Of a stretch of DNA of 18,028 bases, positions 1 through 6,351 are shown piece by piece. The translations under genes and the position numbers were made by a program. The notes under the pieces are model-generated. The model did not search any database, was not told where the DNA came from, and saw nothing but the letters and a program-made list of their open reading frames with translations. This DNA is from Synechococcales cyanobacterium PMM_0003 (GTDB lineage Bacteria > Cyanobacteriota > Cyanobacteriia > Pseudanabaenales > Pseudanabaenaceae), in assembly GCA_949128015.1 (NCBI GenBank), contig CASBRC010000422.1:1-18028 (forward strand), given 5' to 3'. Numbering within the stretch: the stretch's first letter is position 1; every line of letters starts with the position of its first letter.

Positions 1-639
1 CTGCACCCAACCAGTTTGTTCGTACCACCGCAGCCATAGCCCCTCAGTTCCTTGATAAACTCCCTGCCATAGTCCTAACCCTAGTCCTAGACTTTGGATC
101 CAGAAACGCTGTTCAGATAGTGGGATTGGCTTGTAACCGCTAACGGAAATTTCAAATGCTCTTAGATTATTTTCGTAGCGATCATAGATGACATAGTAAG
201 GAACTCGCAGAATGCGCTCATAGACCTCCCACTTAGTCGGCGGTTTATTGATTTCCCTCAGCCTTTGTCCTAAATCTTCATCTTCAGTTCCAGGAGACAG
301 TAACTCTACAATTAAAAAAGGTGTCACCCCCTCTTGCCAAATTAAATAGCTCAGCCTTAGCTCTTCTTGCTGATTTGCCTTTGGCACACCCAAGACCATA
401 TACCAATCGGGGCGCTTGTACCATTGCGTATGTCTAGGATCGTAATAAAGATTAAGATCACTAGCCAATAAAATTTCCGATGGCAAATAGCCAACAGGCT
501 TACAAGTCTCAGTGAGTAAATCTGCTTGGATACAATGAAACTCGTCAGGCAAACCAGACTCTCCTACCAACTCACTCGGCAAATCATACATTGTTGGCAT
601 CGTTTCAAGAGGCGATTGCGGTGGAATTGGCTCATACAT
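1..639 (-). CDS. Uma2-family (DUF820) putative endonuclease, 3' end cut by window
   Basis: The frame is open from an ATG at 639 to the window edge (213 codons), so the C-terminus is missing. It encodes ETMPTMYDLPSEL near the N-terminus, then SDLNLYYD, KRPDWYMVLGVP and FLIVELLSPGTEDEDLG, which is the pattern of the cyanobacterial Uma2 subgroup with a PD-(D/E)XK restriction-nuclease-like fold; the acidic residues of RPDW and VELLSPG are the expected metal ligands. These proteins are presumed nucleases of unknown biological role. The ATG at 639 has an AAGG eight bases upstream; another in-frame ATG at 663 lacks a recognisable ribosome site, so I prefer 639. It is one of three Uma2 genes in the window, not adjacent to the others. 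Family call is firm; function is not. Confidence 0.85.
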   Translation of the reverse strand, partial: MYEPIPPQSPLETMPTMYDLPSELVGESGLPDEFHCIQADLLTETCKPVGYLPSEILLASDLNLYYDPRHTQWYKRPDWYMVLGVPKANQQEELRLSYLIWQEGVTPFLIVELLSPGTEDEDLGQRLREINKPPTKWEVYERILRVPYYVIYDRYENNLRAFEISVSGYKPIPLSEQRFWIQSLGLGLGLWQGVYQGTEGLWLRWYEQTGWVQ

Positions 640-792
640 AGCGCGAACCTTACTTAACAGCATCAATTACGATTTTACTACTTTCTCAGAATCACCTGCC
701 AACTTAATCTGTTGCTTAGTTAGCCACATTCAGCGCCAATTATCAGGATCGACACCTTGCGATCGCCCCAAATAAAACCCAAATAAAAAATC

Positions 793-1026
793 CTATTCAG
801 GGCTATCCTCAGCAAACTGATCGATCGCCTCCACCAAACCTTCTGAATACGGCTCAATCACAGTCGCACAAACATGAAGATCTGCGATCGCTTGAGAAAA
901 CTCATCAGAATTAGCGTCAGAATTTTTAATTACCGCAATTGCGGCAAGAGCTTCTTCTAACCTAGATTGATACTCATTTAAAAATATACTTAACCTATCA
1001 AATGGATGCTTATATCCAGAAATCAT
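793..1026 (-). CDS. small acidic protein, unknown (77 aa)
   Basis: I do not recognise this family. The likely product starts at MISGYKHPFDRL and is 77 residues long. It is predicted mostly helical, with a long segment around FLNEYQSRLEEALAAIAVIKN and an acidic tail (EAIDQFAEDSPE). The frame extends upstream to 1089, but the start at 1026 is favoured because its ATG overlaps the stop of the preceding gene (ATGA) and lies about 8 bases after an AGGAG. That arrangement indicates translational coupling to the 64-residue basic protein upstream. Last gene of a four-gene minus-strand cluster. An antitoxin- or partner-like role is only a guess from the small, acidic, coupled context. Confidence 0.6.
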   Translation of the reverse strand: MISGYKHPFDRLSIFLNEYQSRLEEALAAIAVIKNSDANSDEFSQAIADLHVCATVIEPYSEGLVEAIDQFAEDSPE

Positions 1027-1217
1027 TGATTTAATCTCCTTTTTAGCTTGGCAATATTCTGACGGCAATTTGCAACAGTCTTCTCCCAATGTACCAATAG
1101 TCCTTGATCTATCATCTCACTAGGCTTCTCTTTTTCACCAGCAATTTTCTGTAAATGCTCTTCTAAAGCTTTGTATTGCCCCTCCAGTTTTTTGCGATTA
1201 TCTTTGTTCTTAGTCAT
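1023..1217 (-). CDS. small basic coiled-coil protein, unknown (64 aa)
   Basis: The 64-residue product is lysine/arginine-rich and highly charged. It has two helical stretches (KKLEGQYKALEEHLQKIAGE and EKTVANCRQNIAKLKRR) separated by a GLLVHWEK motif. Small cyanobacterial proteins with a GL-x-x-HWE-type centre are familiar to me, but I know of no assigned function. A GGAAAG lies about 7 bases before the ATG. The gene begins 3 bases after the DUF4351 stop, and its own stop overlaps the start of the next gene, so all are probably co-transcribed. No signal peptide, membrane segment or metal site is visible. Confidence 0.6.
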   Translation of the reverse strand: MTKNKDNRKKLEGQYKALEEHLQKIAGEKEKPSEMIDQGLLVHWEKTVANCRQNIAKLKRRLNQ

Positions 1218-1220
1218 AAA

Positions 1221-1514
1221 TTAGCTTTCCGAAACGCCCTGCTCCGTCAGCCAGACCTGCAAATCAGCCAAACTCGTAAAATCCAAGAGCGCCTCACTCA
1301 GATCTTCAAGCGCAACCAAAGGTAACCCAGAAACTTTAGAACGCATTGCCACCGATATCGATCCAAATCGCTTAGTCATCTGTCGCAGAATAAGATTAAC
1401 GGCTTCTTCCTCGCGCCCTTTAGCCTTAATTTCTCGATAAACCCTTGTTTCCTGCAATGTAATACCCAGCATAGCTTCTACCTCCTTTTGACTTAAATTT
1501 TCAACTAAAGACAA
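1221..1514 (-). CDS. orphan DUF4351 domain (C-terminal piece of an Rpn-type nuclease)
   Basis: The 97 residues match the C-terminal DUF4351 region normally attached to Rpn/PD-(D/E)XK recombination-promoting nuclease/transposase proteins. It shows VEAMLGITLQETRVYREIKA, then EEEAVNLILRQMTKRFG, then LEDLSEALLDFTSLADLQVW. The nuclease half is absent: the frame meets a TGA at 1551-1553, and that DNA codes the C-terminus of the upstream gene in another frame. No ATG opens the frame at 1514; the start would be TTG, or an internal ATG at 1472. It may be a truncated remnant or a genuine stand-alone domain. It lies 8 bases after the TIGR04376 stop and 3 bases before the next gene, which argues that it is still translated. 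Confidence 0.6.
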   Translation of the reverse strand: MSLVENLSQKEVEAMLGITLQETRVYREIKAKGREEEAVNLILRQMTKRFGSISVAMRSKVSGLPLVALEDLSEALLDFTSLADLQVWLTEQGVSES

Positions 1515-1522
1515 ATATTTTT

Positions 1523-2095
1523 TTATTTGCCCATGTTGCGCTTGAGGCGATCAAGTTCTTCATCCATCTCCCAACGTCGAAATGTTTCTTCTAGCTTATC
1601 GTTCGGATCACGAAAGGGGGGAGTGTAGAGATTGTCCCAATTTAAAGGAGTACTAGTTGGTGATTTTGCCTTAGCAGTTTTGGCAGCTTCAGCGATTTTA
1701 GCTTGGACTTCCTTAAGCCGCTCTTGGATTTGGACTAGCAGGGCTTGACTATCGATCGCTCTTTTTTTAACTAGTTCCATCTGCGCCCAGATTTGGTTGC
1801 CTTGACGCAATAGGGCGGCTTCGCGTTCTTTGGCAGAATTAGCCAGATCGGGGCGATCAAAAGACTCCGCCTTAACAGTGCGATCGTGCCAAATCCGAAT
1901 TTCTTCAGCAATTTCCAAAATCCGATCTTGGAAATTTTTCTCTTCTGATTTCGAGCTAACAATTAATTTCGTTATTTCTTCTTCTTGTTGACGCAGCTTA
2001 TCTTCGAGAATTTGCAGCTCAATCTGTGGGTTATTGCGAATAAACTCCTCTAGGCGTGTCTCTAAAAAGCGAGATATATCCTCGATTAACCCCAT
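1523..2095 (-). CDS. TIGR04376 family protein
   Basis: The 190-residue protein begins MGLIEDISRFLETRLEEF and continues with a long charged coiled coil. The stretch AKEREAALLRQGNQIWAQME is characteristic of the cyanobacterial TIGR04376 family, whose function is not established. The central helix (about residues 25-145) has the heptad-like, highly charged look of PspA/IM30-type helical scaffold proteins, but I would not claim homology. The tail holds a proline-containing segment (TSTPLNWDNLYTPPF) and an acidic/basic end. A GAGG 7 bases before the ATG supports the start. It is the first gene of a four-gene minus-strand cluster with intergenic gaps of 8, 3 and -4 bases. Confidence 0.8.
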   Translation of the reverse strand: MGLIEDISRFLETRLEEFIRNNPQIELQILEDKLRQQEEEITKLIVSSKSEEKNFQDRILEIAEEIRIWHDRTVKAESFDRPDLANSAKEREAALLRQGNQIWAQMELVKKRAIDSQALLVQIQERLKEVQAKIAEAAKTAKAKSPTSTPLNWDNLYTPPFRDPNDKLEETFRRWEMDEELDRLKRNMGK

Positions 2096-2170
2096 ATAAT
2101 TTCCTCAGATGTTTTAATTTAAGACTAATACTACCAATTCTATAGCAATCCTAAGTGAGTTGTGGAAGGC

Positions 2171-2219
2171 TTCGACTTTGCTCAGCCAGCATATCATCCG
2201 TTCGCTGAGCGAAGTCGAA
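2171..2219. repeat. 16-bp inverted repeat, probable terminator/interspersed repeat
   Basis: Arms TTCGACTTTGCTCAGC (2171-2186) and GCTGAGCGAAGTCGAA (2204-2219) pair with one G-U type position around a 17-nt spacer. The CGACTTCGCTCAG-type string is one I associate with interspersed cyanobacterial repeats. It lies just 3' of the 2242-3348 gene and could act as its terminator, although no strong U-tract follows. Confidence 0.6.
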
Positions 2220-2241
2220 ACCCAATTTTCTACAAATGATT

Positions 2242-3348
2242 CTAGAACTTTTGTCCAACAAATATAGTTTTCGTTTCTTTACCGCGCTTGAGAATGATCT
2301 CTTGTTGGCTAACGCGAGATAAAAACCAGCCAGTATTACCGAGCGCTTTTCCTAATCCGATTGATTGTACAGAGCCATTCACATCAAGCATCGCCGTAGA
2401 GCGATCGCCTAAATCAAGCACACCAATCAATGTATATGATGGAACAGGTGCAGCCGTGATTTGAGGAGATACAGCAGCATTTGGCTTTGCACTCATCCCA
2501 GCAACATCAATCGAGTTATTTGCGGTGGCAGGTGGCAGAGCGAGAGGCGATGGCGCATTACCGCTATTACTTAGGTTAGGTGGTTGATATACAGGCACAT
2601 ACATTGGTTGCTGCATCCCATTAGCAAAAGGATTGGCGAGTGGCATATTACCAATTAGTGGCGCAGCCATGAGTGGCATATTACCTGCAATAGTGTTATT
2701 GAGATTAGTTGCGATCGCACGATTTTTATCTGCTACTTCCGACAACATCCGCCTGATTTCTTCACCAAAAACTTTGGTTGTAGTTGTTTCTTTGGCAGGA
2801 ACTTGAGCCACGCTAACTGATTGTCTACCCAGCCAAATCCCATGATTAATTGTCCACATTACTGCGGCCATCAAAGCTGCACTACAGGCTCCAACGAGTA
2901 AGAGGCGATCAATTAGATTGTATTTTGGAGCTAAGGGTTCAGGGGATATTGGTGGCAGGTTGCTAATTGGCTCTGGATTCCGCATGATGTAGGGTTGAAT
3001 CCAGAGTACATCTTGCTTAGAGATAGGAGGTAAAGCAATATCAGCAACGTTAAGCTTGGTGATGCTAACGGTATCTTTTGATGTGGATATTTCTTTTTCG
3101 GATGATTCAAGCTTGGAAATAGCGACTATATCTGAGCTTGAGGAGTTTACAGAGGCGTAGGGGGCTGAATTTTTGCTTTGTTTAGTTTGGGGGCTTTTTT
3201 GCCTCAGCGATCGCTGTTTAGCATAATCAACATGGAGTGTAGATTCGACATCTCCAAATAGATCATCCATTAAGTTATCTACGTTGTCCGTATAGGCCTC
3301 AACGTCTTGAGTTACATAAAACTGGTTTTTATTATCTGTATTTTGCAT
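2242..3348 (-). CDS. single-pass membrane protein with GspC/PilP-like C-terminal domain, unknown
   Basis: The 368-residue protein has four parts. The N-terminus (1-147) is acidic, serine-rich and probably disordered. One membrane helix follows at about 149-168 (LLLVGACSAALMAAVMWTI). A Pro/Asn/Met-rich linker runs from about 220 to 303 (repeated GNMPL, PNLSNSGNAPSP). A compact C-terminal domain of about 65 residues contains YTLIGVLDLGDRSTAMLDV, SIGLGKALGNTGW and EIILKRGKETKTIFVGQ. This last part looks like the small beta domains of GspC/PilP-type secretion and pilus proteins (a regulating value, G-x-x-LG-x-TGW, then a repeating strand). That similarity is by eye only. Topology would be cytoplasmic N-terminus and periplasmic C-terminus. 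No partner secretion genes are in the window. Confidence 0.6.
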   Translation of the reverse strand: MQNTDNKNQFYVTQDVEAYTDNVDNLMDDLFGDVESTLHVDYAKQRSLRQKSPQTKQSKNSAPYASVNSSSSDIVAISKLESSEKEISTSKDTVSITKLNVADIALPPISKQDVLWIQPYIMRNPEPISNLPPISPEPLAPKYNLIDRLLLVGACSAALMAAVMWTINHGIWLGRQSVSVAQVPAKETTTTKVFGEEIRRMLSEVADKNRAIATNLNNTIAGNMPLMAAPLIGNMPLANPFANGMQQPMYVPVYQPPNLSNSGNAPSPLALPPATANNSIDVAGMSAKPNAAVSPQITAAPVPSYTLIGVLDLGDRSTAMLDVNGSVQSIGLGKALGNTGWFLSRVSQQEIILKRGKETKTIFVGQKF

Positions 3349-3553
3349 CGTATGCCGATCCTATTCACTCTATTAACCACGCACAATTGGCAATACTCGA
3401 ATAATCGAATTATGCTGTTTTGATTGCTATCTTAGCCAAATCACAATACTTTAAACTTGTCTCAGCCCAAATAAGAAAAAAATAATACTGGTAAGTGATA
3501 CCACAAATCGTCTCTTAGCGCTACAACTTTATGCCAGATTTCGCAAATCTTTA

Positions 3554-3602
3554 AATCAAAAAGGAAAAAGGGACGCGAAGCGTCCCTTTTTCCTTTTTGA
3601 TT
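3554..3602 (-). terminator. perfect 23-bp hairpin terminator of the DUF1517 gene
   Basis: Arms at 3554-3576 and 3580-3602 are perfectly complementary around a GAA loop. The GC-rich centre (GGGACGC/GCGTCCC) is flanked by A-tracts that become U-tracts on either strand. It starts 10 bases after the DUF1517 stop. With T-tracts on both strands it should work bidirectionally, although the gene on its other side points away. Confidence 0.85.
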
Positions 3603-3611
3603 AGATAACGT

Positions 3612-4562
3612 CTAGATTCTGACAAGATCGGGATAGATGGTCAGAATTTCATCACTTGTGAGGGTGTAGTCCTCGGATTGTGGCTCCCATATCACTTCTA
3701 CTGCTAAGAGGTTATCCGCAGGAACGGAACCGATCGCAGATAAAGCTGATTGTAAATCTGCGGATGAGCGCAAAGTTGGCAATTTGCTGAGAGTATCACC
3801 AGCAATGGCAAGTAAAAGCGTCACGACAATATACTCGCTAGGATCTTCGAGGTTGAGGCTACCTTCGCTGGGTAAAGTTGCCGCAGTTTTACCTTGCAAT
3901 ACGCGACCACCGACATTGCTCAATACTTCTGCATTGAGTTTGCTGCGTTCAGACATCACCAAACTATTAAATTTTTGTTCAGCAAGGGCAAATTTAGTGT
4001 TTTCGTTAGCACTGCTGACATAGACCCAATATTCAGGATGGCGCATCAAGGAAATGGCAGTTTCACGGGTGACGGCGGCTAAACCTTCGACAGATGAGGT
4101 ATCCGACTCTAGAGCCAAGTAGGTTAGCTGCTGTTGTAGCGATCGCGCTGAGGAGAGTAAGCCAACTTGGATTTTGGCAACAGTAACTTTGCTAGCTGTG
4201 CCTGTGATGCCTTCGCCATCACCATTACCACGAAATGCTTGCATGATCGCGCCTGCAACGATCACTAGTAGCAAAATCGAGAACAATCCGCCGCCACCAC
4301 CGCCAAAAAACATGGGCAGGAAGAACAATCCACCACCACCGCCATAGCTGTTACCTCTGTAGCCTGAATTTGACGGAGCAGAACGGCTTGGGGCAGATCT
4401 AAACGAGCTTCCGCCCATTCTGCCGCCCGACCGTCTGGCAAAGGCTTCATGGGCGTTACCAAATATGGCGATCGCTATCAATGAAATTACGACAAGCGAT
4501 CGCGTCCAGACTTTGACGTTTGCTTTAACTTTTTTCATAAATTCTGAGCTGAAAAACTTCAT
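3612..4562 (-). CDS. DUF1517 domain membrane protein (FLAP1-like)
   Basis: The 316-residue protein starts with a Sec-type signal or anchor (LVVISLIAIAIFGNAHEAFA, about 22-42). An Arg/Gly/Ser-rich stretch with GGRMGGSSFRSAPS and poly-Gly tracts follows, then a membrane helix (about 92-110, LFSILLLVIVAGAIMQAF). The conserved DUF1517 body contains VTVAKIQVGLLSSARSLQ, LMRHPEYWVY, SERSKLNAE and EYIVVTLLLA. The family occurs in cyanobacteria and plastids. The plant member FLAP1 is, as I recall, implicated in proton homeostasis and light acclimation, so thylakoid or plasma-membrane residence is likely by family. A second in-frame ATG at 4538 (MKKVKANVKVW) would give a more typical 34-residue signal peptide; neither start has a clear ribosome site. 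The gene is monocistronic with a strong hairpin 3' of it. Confidence 0.8.
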   Translation of the reverse strand: MKFFSSEFMKKVKANVKVWTRSLVVISLIAIAIFGNAHEAFARRSGGRMGGSSFRSAPSRSAPSNSGYRGNSYGGGGGLFFLPMFFGGGGGGLFSILLLVIVAGAIMQAFRGNGDGEGITGTASKVTVAKIQVGLLSSARSLQQQLTYLALESDTSSVEGLAAVTRETAISLMRHPEYWVYVSSANENTKFALAEQKFNSLVMSERSKLNAEVLSNVGGRVLQGKTAATLPSEGSLNLEDPSEYIVVTLLLAIAGDTLSKLPTLRSSADLQSALSAIGSVPADNLLAVEVIWEPQSEDYTLTSDEILTIYPDLVRI

Positions 4563-4645
4563 AGGACAAAAGGCGTTAGTAAAAAATTTCTATAAATTTC
4601 TATAGATGTTCTACCTCAATTCTACCTCTAGTCAAGATGTGTCAT

Positions 4646-4678
4646 GTAGTTTTTAGCGCCAAAGGCGCTAAAAACTAC
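4646..4678 (-). terminator. 15-bp hairpin terminator abutting the gshB stop codon
   Basis: GTAGTTTTTAGCGCC (4646-4660) and GGCGCTAAAAACTAC (4664-4678) pair perfectly around an AAA loop (TTT on the transcribed minus strand). The outer base overlaps the first genome base of the gshB stop codon (4678-4680), so the hairpin follows the coding sequence without a gap. Confidence 0.8.
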
Positions 4679-5637
4679 TAATTAAGTGCTAGCCAATCCA
4701 TCACTCGATCGCCTAAACACACACCATCAAGGCGATCAATCTCGCGAATACCTGTGGGGCTAGTGACGTTAACCTCAGTGAGGTAGCCGCCGATCACATC
4801 AATACCGACAAACATTAAGCCATCACGCTTGAGGATCGGTGCAAGTTGTGTGCATATTTCTCGTTCGCGATCGGTAATGTTGACTTGAACTGCACTACCT
4901 CCCGCCGCCATATTGCCACGAAATTCTCCTGACTGAGGAATGCGATTAACTGCACCAATTGGTTCACCATCTAGCAAAATAATTCGCTTATCACCCTTTT
5001 GCGCGTCGGGCAGATATTCCTGCACCATCACAGGAGTTTTGCCGATATTAGTACTGATTTCGATCAGAGAGTTGATATTGCGATCGCCTACTTCCAAAAA
5101 TAAAATCCCCTCGCCACCCTTACCATTGAGTGGTTTCATTACGGCTTTACCCTCTGCTGCTACAAAGTCGCGGATGGTTCCCTTATCTGCGGTCACAATT
5201 GTTTTAGGGATTGCCTTTGTAAATTGCAGAGCATACATTTTTTCATTGGCTGCACGAAGCCCTTGTGGTGAATTAATAACTTTAGATTTACTCGTATCGA
5301 CATAATCAAGAATATAAGTCGCATAAAGATATTCATTGGTTACAGGTGGATCGGGGCGCATCCACACAAATTGCATTGCTTCTAAAGGCTGAAATTTCCC
5401 TTCAGAAACTTCATACCAAGGAGTCGGGACTTGCCACTTACCATCGACTAGTGGCACGGGGTAAATTTTGGTGGGTTGCAAAAAAGCCCAAGCCTTGCCA
5501 TCTTTGACACTCAGCGTATTCATATTCGCAATAAATACCTCATAACCCTTACGACAAGCTGCTTCCATCAGCGCCACACTAGTATCATGGGCGGGATCGA
5601 GTTTTGCGATCGGATCGATAATGAATGCAAGTTTCAT
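4678..5637 (-). CDS. gshB: glutathione synthetase
   Basis: The 319-residue product joins gamma-glutamylcysteine and glycine with ATP, the second step of glutathione synthesis in the cytosol. Visible family landmarks in order: MKLAFIIDPI at the N-terminus, FVWMRPDPP (about 90), INSPQGLRAANEKMYAL, the ATP-grasp lysine and glycine-rich loop in AVMKPLNGKGGEGI (about 168-181), VQEYLPDAQKGDKRIILLDG, NRIPQSGEFRGNMAAGG, and the metal-binding Asp/Glu/Asn of VGIDVIGGYLTEVNVTSPTG. Length matches bacterial GshB (about 315-320). The open frame reaches 5664, but ATG 5637 is chosen because MKLAFIID is the usual family start and it avoids overlap with the preceding gene (19-base gap). The gene may be co-transcribed with the small unknown gene upstream. 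Confidence 0.95.
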   Translation of the reverse strand: MKLAFIIDPIAKLDPAHDTSVALMEAACRKGYEVFIANMNTLSVKDGKAWAFLQPTKIYPVPLVDGKWQVPTPWYEVSEGKFQPLEAMQFVWMRPDPPVTNEYLYATYILDYVDTSKSKVINSPQGLRAANEKMYALQFTKAIPKTIVTADKGTIRDFVAAEGKAVMKPLNGKGGEGILFLEVGDRNINSLIEISTNIGKTPVMVQEYLPDAQKGDKRIILLDGEPIGAVNRIPQSGEFRGNMAAGGSAVQVNITDREREICTQLAPILKRDGLMFVGIDVIGGYLTEVNVTSPTGIREIDRLDGVCLGDRVMDWLALN

Positions 5638-5656
5638 AAGGTTTTTGATAATTTGC

Positions 5657-5953
5657 CTACTCAATTGTAGAAACTAGTCGTAAAAGTTGGGGAATTTCTT
5701 CGGTATCAGGAGTAAATTCTAGTTGAGTTTCGCGAGTAGGTAAATATCCTGACTCAGCAAAGGAGATTAACAGTCTCTGCAAGGCAATCCATACCTCTGA
5801 TTCAAATTCCCAGTCATAACGGGAGTTAGCCCGACCTGCGATCGATCGCAGTGCCCAAAAGTAACTATTACGAACGATTGAGCCTTGCTTGTTATATTTC
5901 GGCACATCCTCTCGATTAATAAATAGAACTTCATTCTCAATCTTGACTCTCAT
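5657..5953 (-). CDS. unknown 98-aa protein upstream of gshB
   Basis: I do not recognise this family. The product begins MRVKIENEVLFINREDVPKY and contains SYFWALRSIAGRANSRYDW and an amphipathic helix WIALQRLLISFAESGYLP, ending in an acidic TPDTEEIPQLL segment. It has no membrane helix or signal peptide. It is predicted soluble and mixed alpha/beta, perhaps a small DNA- or protein-binding adaptor, but that is not supported by a motif. It ends 19 bases before gshB on the same strand with no hairpin between them, so co-transcription is plausible. Codon use and HIP1 content look like the neighbours, so I see no sign of recent transfer. Confidence 0.6.
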   Translation of the reverse strand: MRVKIENEVLFINREDVPKYNKQGSIVRNSYFWALRSIAGRANSRYDWEFESEVWIALQRLLISFAESGYLPTRETQLEFTPDTEEIPQLLRLVSTIE

Positions 5954-6014
5954 CTACAATTTTGATCTTGATATAGTTATATTCTCAGTTTATCGCTATA
6001 AGTAGACAAGCATA

Positions 6015-6058
6015 CTTAAACCCAAAAGCCCAAAAAGCTGTAGCGTATGCTGTACGTG
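6015..6058. repeat. degenerate half-copy of the window's palindromic repeat
   Basis: CTTAAACCC followed by GCCCAAAAAGCTGTAGCGTA reproduces the left arm of the palindrome seen at 10331, 11350, 14811 and 16263. The right arm is missing: after TGCTGTACGTGGA the sequence no longer pairs. The copy therefore looks truncated, and it lies about 15 bases before the 6073-6351 element. The stretch 5954-6339 contains no credible gene; it is filled by this remnant and that element. Confidence 0.6.
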
Positions 6059-6072
6059 GAATTCATGGTTTA

Positions 6073-6351
6073 CCAAGAACTTTAGTTCTTGGCTAAAAGC
6101 TAAAGTCAGTTAAAACTGACTAATCGATTTTTAATTAGGAATGAAAAACAAATAATTTGTGCATTTGGGGTGGTGCGCTTACTAATCTCGTAGGGTGCAT
6201 TAATGAAATGTAATGCACCTTTTTAATGCTTATTATTTGTGCGTTACGCTTCGCTAACACACTCTACTTTGCCGAGCTTATTTATTTTTCATTCCTTAAC
6301 TTAACCCGTTTCAACGGGTTTAAGCTTTCAGCCCGCAATTTATTGCAGGGC
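6073..6351. mobile_element. MITE-like element with inverted double-hairpin ends
   Basis: The outer ends are two 51-nt modules in inverted orientation (6073-6123 and 6301-6351) that align without gaps. Each consists of a short hairpin, a nearly constant 14-nt linker (TTTAGCTTTTAGCC on the complement of 6091-6104; TTAAGCTTTCAGCC at 6320-6333) and a second hairpin. The hairpins differ in sequence yet still pair: GTCAGTT/AACTGAC on the left versus AACCCGTT/AACGGGTT on the right. The 177-nt interior has its own inverted repeat and no open reading frame of credible length. It resembles a non-autonomous element carrying structured ends like those bound by single-strand transposases, but no transposase is present and I see no clear target duplication. 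The right end overlaps the last codons and stop of the DUF2252 gene. Confidence 0.55.
6138..6295. repeat. inner 18-bp inverted repeat with two internal hairpins
   Basis: GGAATGAAAAACAAATAA (6138-6155) recurs inverted at 6278-6295 with one mismatch. Between the arms are a hairpin GGTGCATTA/TAATGCACC (6194-6202/6211-6219) and an imperfect GTGCGTTACGC/TTCGCTAACAC dyad (about 6239-6260). The GGTGCGTTA...TAACGCACC type of string is common in cyanobacterial MITEs. It is nested inside the 6073-6351 element and may be an older insertion. Confidence 0.55.

Noticed and set aside
1027..1089. Longer start for the small acidic protein at 1089
   Set aside because: It would overlap the 64-residue gene by 67 bases; the ATGA-coupled start at 1026 with AGGAG is far more convincing.
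793..1217. Named toxin-antitoxin system
   Set aside because: The size, charge and overlap are suggestive, but neither protein shows a motif of a known toxin or DNA-binding antitoxin, so it stays a hypothesis.
6073..6351. CRISPR array or tRNA-like structure
   Set aside because: Only two inverted modules occur, with no direct repeats or spacers, and no cloverleaf can be drawn.
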